Shown: positions 42,026 to 53,184, numbered from the stretch's first letter. The stretch is 64,000 nucleotides of DNA from Phascolarctos cinereus (GCF_002099425.1 NW_018343964.1:13874001-13938000); one strand, 5' to 3'. Notes: generated from the sequence alone by a model not told the origin. A program made the numbers and translations.

Positions 42026-43366
42026 AATAATATCTAAGGGAAGGCTTTGTTTATGGAACTTCAGGTTTGGGAATCACCTCCAAATCACCTAGTTCAAGCT
42101 GTATGTGAATAGGACCACTCATTTTCAGTGAGGTCAAAATATAGTTTAAAAAGTATCATTTATGGCAAACATAGAAACTTAGGCTTTACAAAAATCATCT
42201 CTCTTTGCCCCATGCAGGATTTCCCCTGGGATCATAAGAATTTGGCTTATTTTGACCCTACCCAGGGTTTTCACCAGGGAACATCATATAATTGCTTGAA
42301 AGAAATTTAACAAATTTGCTCAGACTCACTTTCCTAGACCCAGGCAATTTACATTTCCAGGGGGAAATGTTTGTATGGTTTTTTCTATTTATATCTTCAA
42401 GGTAAATTCTTCCTTTGGAGTTTCTCTTCTCTAATGTTATGGGTTTAGGCCCTCACTGGCTGTAAGTCATCTTACCCCCACCCTCCAGACCCACTATTAG
42501 GTACTAGTGACTAGCTCCCTAATTTCATTAAACTACTTAACATTAATTAGCTTTTATAAAGAGCCATTTACTTTGAAAATATAGAAAAAAGTAAGTTACA
42601 CTCCTCCCCTTTCTGCAACACCTTGGGGACAAACTCTTAGATTAGTTCCTATATATTATTGGTCCCAATAAGTTCATGACCAGATGCAATATGACTTGCT
42701 AGTTGAATCCTTGTCTCAGCTATGGCTAGATTGGAATCCTAAGATCACTTCTTTCTCCTCAGGCCATGCTGCACTTGCTGGACTCTGGAGTGCTGGTACT
42801 CTGGGGCTCCCTCCATGCCTTTTGAAACTTGCAAGATCAGAAGTCTCCAGTCCTTTCACTAAGAAAAGAAAAGAACAATGGGACCAAGAACTCCAGAATT
42901 CTACAGGAACTGAAGTCAACTTCACTGCCATATAGTTTACAGATTCTGTTCTCTTCATTTTTTTAAAAAATCATAATATTTGCTTTCCTCCAGGCCTATG
43001 TTACCCATCTTGTTTTCCATGATCTTTCAAATATCACTGAAAGAGAGGTCATGAGTTGCCCTGGCCACAACACTTACTACTACCCTGCCTTTTGGGGTTG
43101 AGCTGCTCCACACTTCGATATACCAGTGTTAGGAAAGCAGAAACATACTGTCACTGGGTCAGTATGCAAAGTCTTTCTAGCATGTAAGGAATGGGTAGAG
43201 TTTTTCCTCCATTGTCCTTTTAAGAACATTGGATGTCATTGTGATGTGTCAGAGTAGTACTTCTGTGGAAGCGTTCATTAGGTGTACCATAGGATATACA
43301 CATTGCTCAACTGGTTAGGTTTTCATGGAAGATGACAAAGTGGGATGAGATTGGGGAGGAATCTGA
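42026..43366. other. unassigned intergenic sequence
   Basis: Contains one 83-codon plus-strand frame (42,684-42,935) preceded in its middle by a TTTCTCCTCAG acceptor-like string. I see no domain or family resemblance and do not call a gene. Confidence 0.4.
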
Positions 43367-44488
43367 GACCCAGTTCTGCAGCCCCAGTTGACTTTTTTTT
43401 CTTTTTTCTTTTTAGGCAGTTGGGGTTAAGTGACTTGCCCAGGGTCACACAGCTAGTAAGTGTCAAGTGTTTGGTCTGAGGGTGGATTTGAACTCAGGTC
43501 CTTCTGACTTCAGGGCCAGTGCTCTATCCACTGCACCACCTAGCTGCCCCCCCCAATTGACTTTTTAACATCTTGAATTGGATGTCCCATAGGCATCTAA
43601 AATTCAACATGTATGAAAGAGAATTCATCTTTCCCCCTAAACTGTCTCCCCCTTCTGAATTTTCTTATTACTGTTGAGGGTATCATTATCCTCTCACTTA
43701 CTCAGTCTTAAAACTTCAGTGTCATCCTCAATTCCTCATCCACACTCACTCTACACACACATATCCAATCAATTGTGGAATCTTGACATTTTTACTTTTA
43801 CAAGATTTCTCACACACATTTCCCTTTTCTCCACTCACTCACCCACCACTGTAGTATAAGGCCTTATCACCACATGCCTGGATCATTAAAACAGCCTTGA
43901 AATTGTTCTCCCTACCTCAAGTCTCTCTTGGCTATGCTCCATTCAGCTGCCAAAGTGATTTTCCTAAAGCATACGTCTGTCCATGTCACTCCACTACTCA
44001 ATAAACTCCAGTGGCTCCCTACTACCTCAAGGATCCTCCAAAGTCCTCTACAGTCTCCCCACTTCTCAATCTTCTTAATCTCTACACTCCTTAACACACT
44101 CTACAATCCAGTTACATTGCCTACTTGAAATTCCTTGAACAATTCGTCTACTGACTCTGATTTTGCATGGGCTGCTCCCCATATCTAAAACGTTCTCCCT
44201 CCTCATATCTGCCTCTTAGCTTTCCTGGCTCCTTTCAAGTCTCAGTTCAAATTCCACAACTGCAAGAGATCTCTCCAGCTCCTGGTGCATTCCCTTTGAG
44301 ATTATCTTCCATCTACTCTGGAAGTATTTTGTCTATTCCTAGTTATTTACATGTTGTCCTCCCTATTATAACATGAGCTTCTTGAGAATAGGGCCAGTGT
44401 TTTTTGTCTTTCTTTTTATCCCCAAAGCTTGACACCATTCTGGCCCATAACATGTGCCAAATAAATGCTTGTCGACTGACTGATTGAC
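43367..44488 (+). mobile_element. L2 LINE, 3' half to terminus
   Basis: Sense L2 with an antisense SINE at 43,397-43,554. Landmarks in order: TTGAATTGGATGTCCCATAG, TTACTGTTGAGGGTATCATT, CTCAATAAACTCCAGTGGCT, TTATTTACATGTTGTCCTCC, CTTGAGAATAGGGCCAGTG and the AATAAATGCTTGTCGACTGA end. This is the longest sense L2 here; multiple stops. Confidence 0.85.
43397..43554 (-). mobile_element. WSINE1-like SINE in L2, with TSD
   Basis: Antisense copy with T/C-rich tail. The TSD is AGTTGACTTTTT (43,386-43,397) and AATTGACTTTTT (43,555-43,566), 11 of 12. Confidence 0.9.
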
Positions 44489-44575
44489 CAACCAAGATTA
44501 TTGTAATGCTTCTTGAGTTCTTTTCTGGTCTTATGTTAGAGTAGGGTTGATGTAGTAAATAAATATAATGTCCTA

Positions 44576-44666
44576 CTCTTCTTGAGCCTATTTGGGGTTT
44601 TCTTGGCAAAGATACTGGAGTGGTTTGCCATTTTCTTCTCCAGCTCATTTTACAGACGAGGAACTG
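44576..44666 (-). mobile_element. Mar1-type SINE tail fragment
   Basis: TTTGGGGTTTTCTTGGCAAA, GATACTGGAGTGGTTTGCCA and CAGCTCATTTTACAGACGAG: only the RTE-like tail and part of the core remain. Confidence 0.75.
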
Positions 44667-44935
44667 TACCATACCCCACTTAAAGTATTGTAGGCAGTAG
44701 GGAAACAGCCAGTAATTGAGGAGAGATGGAAGATAAGTGAGAGTGTGAGGATGATAGAGGGGGTAATCTGTTGGAGAAGATGGAAAATAACAGAATCATT
44801 TGTACATGTAGAGAGGTTTGCATTGGTAAAGAGAAGGGCCAATGTGAGATTGAGGGTGAAGGAGGAGATAGTGACAGAAGGTTGCTGGGTAACGTGAGAT
44901 AAAGAGGTTTAACATAAGCAATAACAACATCTGAG
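44667..44935 (-). mobile_element. L2 LINE fragment
   Basis: GGAAACAGCCAGTAATTGAG, GAGAGTGTGAGGATGATAGA and AGAGAAGGGCCAATGTGAGA parallel the L2 text at 9,580-9,720. Confidence 0.6.
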
Positions 44936-45260
44936 GCATTTGGAAACGAATTATAGCATTCTCAACAATCTAGGTTGGGGTTTGATTAGTTCATTTAAAA
45001 TTATCAATGAATTACTGTTAACCTTATCAGTAGACAACAGGAGTCTAGAAGTGAATTATTGGTTCAATAGAACCTTGGATTAGTTGACCTTCAGAGACTC
45101 TTTTTCACATAACTTGTCTAACTCTTTCTCACTAATTTTCCCTATGTCCTTCTTGACCACCAAGAAAAAAAATCAGGCCAATATTATACCAATAAGCAAT
45201 TTTATTAATTCATCAGATATTAGAGTTCTTATTGTATGCAAAGCACTCTCTCCCCACCCC
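44936..45260. other. unassigned intergenic sequence
   Basis: Nothing recognised. Confidence 0.45.
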
Positions 45261-45366
45261 ATTAATAAAAGGATTTGTTCTGTGAAGCTTGGATTCAGTC
45301 AAAGAGCTGCACTTGAGGACCTAGAGAACCACATGTGGCTTTGAAGCTGCAGGTTCCCCACCCCTG
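45261..45366. mobile_element. hAT-type DNA transposon end
   Basis: AATAAAAGGATTTGTTCTGT, TGGATTCAGTCAAAGAGCTG, ACTTGAGGACCTAGAGAACC and a GCAGGTTCCCCACCCCTG terminus. The terminus reads CAGGGGTGGGGAACC when reversed, a typical hAT end. Related to 26,322-26,390. Confidence 0.6.
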
Positions 45367-45390
45367 CTTATGCCTAACTGCTTCTAAGGG

Positions 45391-45625
45391 GGCACCTAGG
45401 TGGTATAGTGGATAGAGTGCTGGGCCTGGAGTCAGGAAGAGCTGAATTCAAATGCAGCCCCAGATATTTATTAGCTGTGTGACCTTGGGCAAGTCACTTA
45501 ACCCTGTTTGCCTCAGTTTCCTTATCTATAAAATGATCTGGAGAAGGAAATGATACTCTAGTATCTTTGCCAAGAAAACCCCAGATGGGGTCATGAAGAT
45601 TAGAACATGACTGAACAACAACAAA
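45391..45625 (+). mobile_element. Mar1-type CORE-SINE
   Basis: GGCACCTAGGTGGTATAGTG head, GCTGTGTGACCTTGGGCAAG core, GCCAAGAAAACCCCAGATGG and a TGACTGAACAACAACAAA tail. Confidence 0.9.
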
Positions 45626-46609
45626 ATTCAGGAACAGTCTTTTACATACTCATTAAGCAAGGCGAGGCATTAGAGAGATGGCTAGTTAAGTATTATCTAT
45701 GGTAGAGCAACAGCATGACTTTAGTCTCATGCTTTAATCAATGAGATAATCATCCAAAGACCATTGACCATGATAAATTAAGGTGAGCACAATTTTCCAC
45801 GGAGCTAATCCCAAATATTGGAGTTGTAATGAAACTTTTCTTTCACAGCCTAGAAACTCCTAGAAAAAGTGGTCTATACTCATCACCTATAGTGTTTCAT
45901 CTCATATTCATCCCTCAAACCCTCATAATCTGGCTTTTAGCCTTATCACTCAGCTAAAAGGGTTCTCTCCATGTAACAATGATCTATGATTTGGTAAACT
46001 GATGGCCTTCTGCTTTATTTGGCCTCATGGCTCAAGATAGAGCACAAAGACCCAGGTTTGAGGATTTGCAGAAAATTGATCCTCAGGAAGCTAGTACAAG
46101 CATGACCTTCATAACTATGCAGCTCAGTAAGCAGGCAAAGACAAGAGCTTATACACACACAAACACACACTATAGCAATACAGACCAACAGGAATTTGGT
46201 CACACACAAGGCCAGGGTCACACGCATGAAGGAGATGTGCACTGTAGCAAAGATTTTGGTGGGAGTACATGCTCAGAGTGGGCTTGGTTGAGAACAGGTA
46301 ATCAATGTCAGATATGGGAGATATTCCTAATCAACCCTAGATATGGTGGGGAAATGCCCCAGAGCACTTGTAGATGCCAGACTTGGGTGGGGAGTTTCCT
46401 AATAGGGCCAGAAATTTGGTGAGGGTTCAATTTGGAAAATGGGGATCCCAGAAGTGGGTGTTGCTGTGCAACTGCTGCAGTTGTCTGGGAGGGTTGTCCA
46501 ATTAGGAGCCATGATCATTTATTTGTTTGACATGGGGTCAGAGAAAAAGCACAGGCTGTCTGTCATTGTTTATGTTTATGGTCATAGGATCCTAACCTTA
46601 ATTCTTTCT
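45626..46609. other. unassigned sequence with two similar blocks
   Basis: GGGAGATATTCCTAATCAAC at 46,317 and GGGGAGTTTCCTAATAGGGC at about 46,390 are similar blocks 73 bp apart, each followed by AGATATGGTG- or AGAAATTTGGTG-like text. This creates a 131-codon plus-strand frame (46,027-46,422) that I do not regard as coding. Confidence 0.4.
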
Positions 46610-46795
46610 TCAGGAAGCCCACCCTAATCCCATTGGAAAATTACTTTGTATATATTTTCTATTTGATTTTCTAAGAACTTGTGGTTTTCCCCCAGTAAGC
46701 TCCTTGAAAGCAAGGGCCATTTTTTTTTCAAATCTGTGTATCACTAGCACCTAGCAGTGACTAATACTTAGTAAATGCTTAATAAATGCTTGTTG
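46610..46795 (+). mobile_element. L2 LINE 3' end
   Basis: TCAGGAAGCCCACCCTAATC, AAGCTCCTTGAAAGCAAGGG, GTATCACTAGCACCTAGCAG and TGCTTAATAAATGCTTGTTG. Confidence 0.8.
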
Positions 46796-46924
46796 AATTT
46801 AACTGGCCACCCTGATTAAATCTATTACACATAGATTGCCACTAAGGAAGAGAAATACCTAAATCTGACCAAGATTCAGTCCATGTTGTAGGTTTCCAGA
46901 AAGCAGTAAGTTCATATAATTAGT

Positions 46925-47185
46925 AATAATAACTGATATTTATATGGCACTTTGAAATTTGCAAAATATTTTATATACATTAGCTCATTTGAACCTAATA
47001 ACCACCCTTCAAGGATGGTATAACAACTATTATTATCCCTATTTTTACATGTGAGGAAACTGAGGCTCAGGGAGGTTGTGACTTGGCTATGATCACATAG
47101 CTAATAAGCAGCAAAAGCAGGATTTGAACCTGGGTCTCTCTGATCCCAAATCTAGAATTTCATCTAATCCATCACACTGCCTTCC
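46925..47185 (-). mobile_element. MIR SINE
   Basis: AATAACTGATATTTATATGG, ATGTGAGGAAACTGAGGCTC, GATCACATAGCTAATAAGCA and TTTGAACCTGGGTCTCTCTG in antisense order, full length. Confidence 0.8.
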
Positions 47186-48277
47186 TACAGAATCAACTAT
47201 AAGCCATAACCCAGAGGTATAGTCTAATTTGAATACAAGTTTTCCCAGGCTTGTATCTCCTGTCAGCTATCTCCTTCTTCCACTAACTCTTCAATTACCT
47301 CTTTGTAAATTAGAAGACTCAAGATTAAGATGGTGTCCACAATTATTCTGGGTCTGTAATACACTGGAAATTGTGCTAGGTGTCAAGGGCAAAGGAAAGA
47401 ATGTGAAAACAGGTGCTCCACACCCAGGCAACTACTGATAACAGTAATTTGTCTTATCTCCTTTGCAAAAGGAGTGGAATATAAAATGAAGGGGTGGAGA
47501 AGACTTCAGAAAGACTTACACATAGACAAGCAGGTAGGAGGAAGTAGAAACTGAAACTTGGAAGGGCAAAATGAAAGAAAATGATTAACTTGAGAGCCAG
47601 ATGAGAGCTTTGAGAGATTGAGGGAATGTGTAACCAAAGCATAGACAAAGTTGCTTTGGTTTCATGCTTCTGTTATTTAAAAAACCCAACATAAACAAAC
47701 CAGCAACTTGGCAGCTGAGAAATCTCAGTTGGCCAGGAATTAGTTTCAGGACCAATTGCCAGCTGTTGTCCCTTCTTACCTCCCTCCCTTTAGGGCAGGG
47801 CATTTGTGAAAACAAGCAGTAAAGAAGTAGAAAGGAATCCAGATGTCAATAATTCCACCTATCCACTTTTCCTACCTCACCCCTCTTTTAGTTTTATTTA
47901 TTGACATGTCAAATACATCAAAACATTAAGTTATTTTTCTATGCAAGCATATTTTAAGGTGGTAAGGAGTCTTTGTGCCATGGTTTCCCATTGGAGAGAA
48001 GCTGGAATTTGGTGACAGACATCTAAAGGATCCATGTGCTGGCTGACTGCATCACAGGACACAGAATTTTTGAGATTTCTTCTATTTCTTTTGACATGTG
48101 CAAATAAGGAAAACAAAATTGACTAAATATGAGCCTGTGAAAAATCTTTTCTGTGAAATTGTCCTTTTGTACTCGGATGTTTACTTTTAAGTATTCTTGC
48201 TTCCTGCAAAAGTGTTAATTGTTAGGAGTTACAGTTTCTATGCTTCTCATCCAGACTGCTGTTACTCAACCATCAGG
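47186..48277. other. unassigned intergenic sequence
   Basis: No gene or recognisable repeat. 47,320-47,420 has weak L2-like text. Confidence 0.4.
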
Positions 48278-48522
48278 ACAGCTATGTGGCACAGTGGATA
48301 GAACGTGGTGCCTGTAGTCAGGAAGAGCTGAGTTCAAATCTAGCCTCAGACACTTCCCAGCTGTGTGACCTGAGCAAGTCACTTAACCTTGTTTGTCTAG
48401 GTTCCCTCATCTGTAAAATAAGCTGGAGAAGGAAATGGCAAATCATTCCAGTGTCTTTGCCAAGAAAACCCCAAATGCGGTCATAGTTAGATACAACTAA
48501 TAGACTAAATAAGAACAAAAGA
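48278..48522 (+). mobile_element. Mar1-type CORE-SINE
   Basis: GACAGCTATGTGGCACAGTG head, GTGTGACCTGAGCAAGTCAC core, GCCAAGAAAACCCCAAATGC and an AGATACAACTAATAGAC tail. Confidence 0.88.
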
Positions 48523-48614
48523 ACAGAAGGTTATTAATAAAATTTTTAAGAGTGTGTCTGATAATCAGAACTTGATAGTAGAGGATACCTAGAAAAGAGT
48601 TATAGAGGAAGAAT

Positions 48615-49398
48615 GGTTTGATAAAAAGAATACTTGGTTTGGAGTCAGATGACCTCATTTTAAGTTTTGGCTTTAGTCTGACACTTTATTACCTATTCAA
48701 TGGCTTGCAAATTACAACTCTCTTGGTCTCAGTTCTCTCATCTGTAAAATAAAGGGACTGAATTCAGAAATTCCCAAAGTGGGTAATAACACTCCCTGGA
48801 GGATGCTGGAATGATAGGGGTTCAGCAGTAGCCTTGAGTGCAATTGGGGGGACATTGAATAAAACTAAGGGGGCAGTGGAAGCATAAGGAAGAGAAGAAA
48901 ATTTTGAAAAACCACTTGTACATATTTCATCTGTTGTATAACAGAGTTAAAGTTGTAGTGATTACATTATTTTCCAAATAAACACGCAAAATGCAAGTTA
49001 TAACCCATCAGTGGTCAAGTCTGTCGACAGGTCTTAACAAGCAAGTGTTGGCAGGCAAGCACATTACTCATTGTCAAGAAGTTCAGCATGCATCAACAGG
49101 AATACGCGTGTTTAATGACTTATTTACAATATGATGCTATACAGTTGCATGATGCAATATTGTGTCATCAAAATTCCAATGCAAGAACAACCCCACAAAT
49201 TTACAATAAATTATTATATTTAAGATAAATGATGCAAATATTAAAAAAGTTAAAGGGTTAAAGAAAGTAGATTTCCATGGTGGGCACTGAGTAAATTTTT
49301 TTTTTTTTTTGCAGAGGGGATAGTAGGCCAATTAAGTTTGAGAACCTCTGGATTAGATGATGTCTAGTAGATCTCTCCTGTTCTAAAAGTATGATCAT
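48615..49398 (+). mobile_element. MIR-like SINE with L3-type tail, split by a hAT element
   Basis: Left half 48,615-48,757 (ACTTGGTTTGGAGTCAGATG, TCTCATCTGTAAAATAAAGG) and right half 49,356-49,398 (GATGATGTCTAGTAGATCTC, CTCCTGTTCTAAAAGTATGA) join, with one target-site copy, into the same SINE type as 18,980-19,170. Confidence 0.65.
48766..49347. mobile_element. non-autonomous hAT DNA transposon
   Basis: Left end AGAAATTCCCAAAGTGGGTA and right end TTTGAGAACCT (reversed AGGTTCTCAAA) form imperfect inverted repeats of Charlie style. It is flanked by CTGAATTC (48,758-48,765) and CTGGATTA (49,348-49,355), 6 of 8 identical. Removing one copy restores the expected SINE text. The interior has no transposase frame. 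Confidence 0.65.
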
Positions 49399-49401
49399 TT
49401 T

Positions 49402-49552
49402 CTAGCTATGTAGCCTTAGTCAAATAACTCAACTTCTCTGAATTTCATTTTGCAAAATGGGGATAATAATAGCTTCCTATCTACCTTACAAGGTTGTTTT
49501 GAGCAAAGTGCTTTGTAAACCTTAAGGCCTATATAAATGGGAGTTATTATAG
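49402..49552 (+). mobile_element. MIR SINE
   Basis: CTAGCTATGTAGCCTTAGTC core, TTTGCAAAATGGGGATAATA, CAAGGTTGTTTTGAGCAAAG and ATATAAATGGGAGTTATTAT end. It directly follows the split SINE. Confidence 0.75.
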
Positions 49553-50174
49553 CATTTAGTATTCCCATTCAGCTTTAAAAAGTATTGCATTTTACAAATC
49601 AATTTCCTCTGCCAGGTAATTTCAAAGCAGACCTCTTTTCACTTCTAGGCTCTTAAGTTATTTAAGCTGTGCTATATGGAGAGGGTAAGAGAGCTTTTAC
49701 TCACATTTACAGATGTTCTTGAGGGTAACAAATACAAATTCCTTTCAATTCAGTGTGCTAGATTCAAGGCACTGGCATTTAGAGCACTTTACAATTTGGT
49801 TCCTGCCTACCTTTCTAGACTTATTATACCTCAGTCCCCTTTGCATCCTCTATAGTCCAGCCAAACTGGCATGCTTGCTGCTCTTTTCTGGATGCATGCT
49901 TTCACTTAGGCTGGACCCCACATCTGGAATGCTCTCCCTTCTCACCTCCACCCTCTATACTCCCTAGCTTTCTTTAGCTCATGGGCTCCTTCGTTATGAA
50001 GGTTTTCCTTATCCCCCCAGTTGCAAGCACCTTTTTTCTCCTGCCACCCAAATTACCTTTCTTTAACTTTTTAATATATTTTATATTTATTAGTGTGTGT
50101 GTGGGGTCACTTCATCTGGGCACTTCCCTATATCAATGAAATCAGTCTGGTCCTTAACCTATTCCTATACGATA

Positions 50175-50245
50175 AGGATAAAAAACATTTATGTAGCACT
50201 TTAAGCTTTTCAAAGCACTTTATACATATTATCTTCATAAGTATA
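50175..50245 (-). mobile_element. MIR SINE fragment
   Basis: AAAACATTTATGTAGCACTT and AAAGCACTTTATACATATTA in antisense order. Confidence 0.55.
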
Positions 50246-50416
50246 TTTTGTGCCTATCCCTAAACCTGCTAGTGCTGTTTCATCTGAGATTGCCTCCTCT
50301 TTATTCTATATGTATCACTTAGATATGTACATGTTGTTTTCCCATGTTGTTTTCCCATTTTTGAGGGCAGGAACTGATTTGTAGGTTTTTGTTTTTGTTT
50401 TTTTAAAACTATTCTT

Positions 50417-50567
50417 AGGGGCAGCTAGGTGGCCCAGTGGATAGAGCTCCCACCCTGGAGTCAGGAGGACCTGAGTTCAAATGTGACCTCAGGCACTTGA
50501 TACTTACTAGCTGTGTGACTCTGGGCAAGTCACTTAACCCTGATTGCCTCACCAAAAAACAAAACAA
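50417..50567 (+). mobile_element. WSINE1-like SINE in L2, with TSD
   Basis: Sense copy GGGGCAGCTAGGTGGCCCAG to an A-rich AACAAAACAAA tail. TSD AAAACTATTCTT (50,405-50,416) and AAAACCTATTCTT (50,568-50,580). Confidence 0.9.
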
Positions 50568-50668
50568 AAAACCTATTCTTTATCTCACAAGCATGTAGCA
50601 CAGTGCCTGGCACATAGTATGTTACTTAATACTTTTTGGTTAATTTGTTAATTGGATAGAATGTAAAC

Positions 50669-50815
50669 TTTTTTTTTTTGCAAGGTAATCGGGATTAAAT
50701 GATTTGCCCAGAGTCACACAGGCTAGTTAAGTGTCATGTGTCTGAGGCTGGATTTGAACTGAGGTCATCCTGACTCCAGGGTCAGTGCTCTATCCACTAT
50801 GCCACCTAACTACCC
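50669..50815 (-). mobile_element. WSINE1-like SINE in L2, with TSD
   Basis: Antisense copy: T-run, GATTTGCCCAGAGTCACACA core and ATGCCACCTAACTACCCC head. TSD GAATGTAAAC on the left and TAAATGGAAAC on the right (imperfect). It faces the copy at 50,417 across about 100 bp. Confidence 0.88.
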
Positions 50816-50930
50816 CTAAATGGAAACATCTTGAGGGTATGGCCTGTCTCATCTTTGTCTTCATATCCCTGTCACCTACTACAGACTGCAACATGGTAGA
50901 TGCTTAACAAATGCTTATTGATTGAGTGTT

Positions 50931-52589
50931 CGCTGAATACACAAAGGTGTATATAGGAGGATCTGAACCCCCAGATTGGCTTGTCTTGCCAGAAGACATA
51001 GACCTGGAGGGAACTGTTTGGACAGCACAGAGCTGAAGTGAAAAGTAAAATACCTGTTCATTAGTCTTACAAACTGCATCATGTATCAACCTGCTAAGAG
51101 AGCTATTGCCATAGTTATAACTTACTGTATCCAGTTTTAACTCTGTCAATGAAACCTTGCAAGTCTTTATGTGCGGAGGAAATAAATATATGTCCCATAC
51201 CTGGTTTATATTGCACACCGAAAACTTGTGTATGCTTACCCTTTAGGGGAGAAGAATGTATATATGCAGCAAATGTAAGCTACAAGTAATTTTCTCTGGG
51301 GCTCTGGGATTGGGGTATAAAAAGCTGAAGAGTAAGGAAAAAAAACCCCTTACTTCTTCCATCATGGGCCAGGCTTCCTCAGGGCTGAACCATGCCACCA
51401 AGTTTGTAGAAGGATCGTTTTAGTAGAGAAGGGAGAGGGCATAGTACCTTCTCTTTAGGATCACATTAGAATTATTATATACTCAAATGACTACTTCAGA
51501 TATTACATGTAAGGTTGGTCTTGCTTAACTCTTTCTTTGTTACTCTTTGTTAAAAAGGGAGGGCTCCATGTGTGAAGAATAATATACTTTTTTTTTTTAA
51601 CAAAAAGCATCAATAAAACATTAAGGAAAAACATAAGTCAATTTACACACATACATATATACACCCACACCCAAAATCACTGCTCTAAGCCCCTATTTCC
51701 CCTTTGATTCCTCCCAAGATCAGTCAAACCATATTAATTACATCATAGCAATGCAAAGAGGGATAATTTACTTATAATAAAAATGTAAGGGACATATCAA
51801 GAAAATGAATTAACAGAAAATATTCTTATCACCTGTTACCCAAAGCCCAGATGGTATAAGGTGATTGAATCAAACCCGACTTTTGGCCCCATGTCTTGGC
51901 TATCAGCCCAGCATCTAACCTCAGGAAGCAAGAAGCAATGGTTTAACAACTTACTCATCAGATAACTACAAAAGGTGCTGAATCTTTTTGTCTTGGCTGT
52001 TCATTGGTTGTCCATCAGCATTGAACTGCTGAGTCTTCAGGATTTGGCTGCTGATGCTTCCTGTGCAGAAGGGGTGAGGTCTCAAATGGCTATTGGAGCA
52101 CATGTGGAGCAAGATCAAAGTCATGGTAAACATGGGGGAAAGCCTTGGTGCTTTCAACAGTGTTGGAGCATCCATGCTGCATAGTCTAGCATCAGCAAGA
52201 GTGCTGGAGAAAACCTTACTGTTTATAAACCTTGCCAGGATGATGAATAATGCCCTTGGAGCTTCTAACTTCTAGAGACATTTTTCCTCTGTTTCCTTCT
52301 TCCCCCTTTTTCTTCCTTTAAATTTTGTGCTTCTTGGCTTTTTAATTTTCTCCTATAAGTTTTTGCAAGAAGTATGCCTATTAACTAGAATCTAAATGAT
52401 GTAGACAAGATGTGGAACCCTGAAACATACTTCTGGAGAAACCACTTTTCAGAGCCTCCCCAAGGAAGTAGTAAGCTCTTTGCCCTTAAATCCTGTGGGA
52501 ATGCAGTCCAGAGATGGAGGCATGCACCTGGTACATCCAGAGCCTTGGTAACATCCCTCACATACGTAAAACATAAGGTAAATTTAACT
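50931..52589. other. unassigned intergenic sequence
   Basis: No gene recognised. GGGGTATAAAAAGCTGAAG at about 51,315 is TATA-like, and GGAAATAAATATATG at about 51,178 is a polyadenylation-like string about 140 bp upstream of it. Two overlapping plus-strand frames of 60-69 codons at 51,975-52,275 look protein-like in composition but match nothing I know. Confidence 0.4.
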
Positions 52590-52740
52590 CCTAAGGAGGA
52601 TCAGGGAAAGCTTCATGGAAGAGGTGGCACCTGAGCTGAGTCTTGAAAAAAGATAAGTGTGCTGACTCAGATAGATGAGAGGCAAAGGTACATTCTAAGC
52701 ATAGGGAATACCTATTTTAACATCAGCTTCAACAGCTTCT
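52590..52740 (-). mobile_element. L2 LINE fragment
   Basis: AGGATCAGGGAAAGCTTCAT, GGAAGAGGTGGCACCTGAGC and TGAGTCTTGAAAAAAGATAA are antisense L2 near the 3' end. Confidence 0.65.
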
Positions 52741-53184
52741 CTCATGAAGACTCTTGTTACTATGTCTTTAAGAAGCAATGGAATCTTGGGAAGCTACAGT
52801 TTAACTGCTATTTTAAAGAGGGAATGAATCTTGAGAAAACTGGCAGCTTAATTGTCATACTGGAAAGTCAACTGTGGTGGCTGGAGAAAGACTGTGTAAA
52901 GACAGAGAAAGAACTAAGAGAATTGTTTTCCTGAGAGACTGCATTTAATTCTCATCTTGCTGTGAAACATTATAAAGAGAATTCTTGGATTTGGGCTGCT
53001 ATCCTGAGCAAGCTGAATGGTGGGACTGGACTTCCAGACTTAAGGAGATCAGCAGAAGCAGTGATGCTTAGTGGTGACTTTTTCACAGGTGAGACATTAT
53101 TTCTCTTTATTTCTTGTTACATTGTCAATACATTAGATAATTAGGAAGTTAGTAACCTTGATGTTTTAAACCTAGGATATTGGG
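52741..53184. other. unassigned intergenic sequence
   Basis: A 91-codon frame (52,659-52,934) starts inside the L2 fragment and is not credible as a gene. Nothing else recognised. Confidence 0.4.

Larger units (their letters stand above)
49600..50930 (+). mobile_element. L2 LINE 3' end(s) with nested MIR and two WSINE1 copies
   Basis: Sense L2 text: AATTCAGTGTGCTAGATTCA, TGGACCCCACATCTGGAATG (to about 50,090), then GTACATGTTGTTTTCCCATG, GCACAGTGCCTGGCACATAG, and a second terminus CTTGAGGGTATGGCCTGTCT...GCTTAACAAATGCTTATTGA at 50,831-50,930. It is interrupted at 50,095-50,245 (SINE tail and MIR), 50,417-50,567 and 50,669-50,815. Probably two L2 3' ends in series. Confidence 0.65.

Noticed and set aside
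46027-46422. 131-codon plus-strand frame
   Set aside because: Histidine/threonine-rich part comes from an ACAC run; no homology, no splice or promoter context.
51975-52275. Overlapping frames that look like part of a processed pseudogene
   Set aside because: The composition is protein-like on the plus strand, but I could not match it to any protein and saw no poly(A) tail or target duplication.
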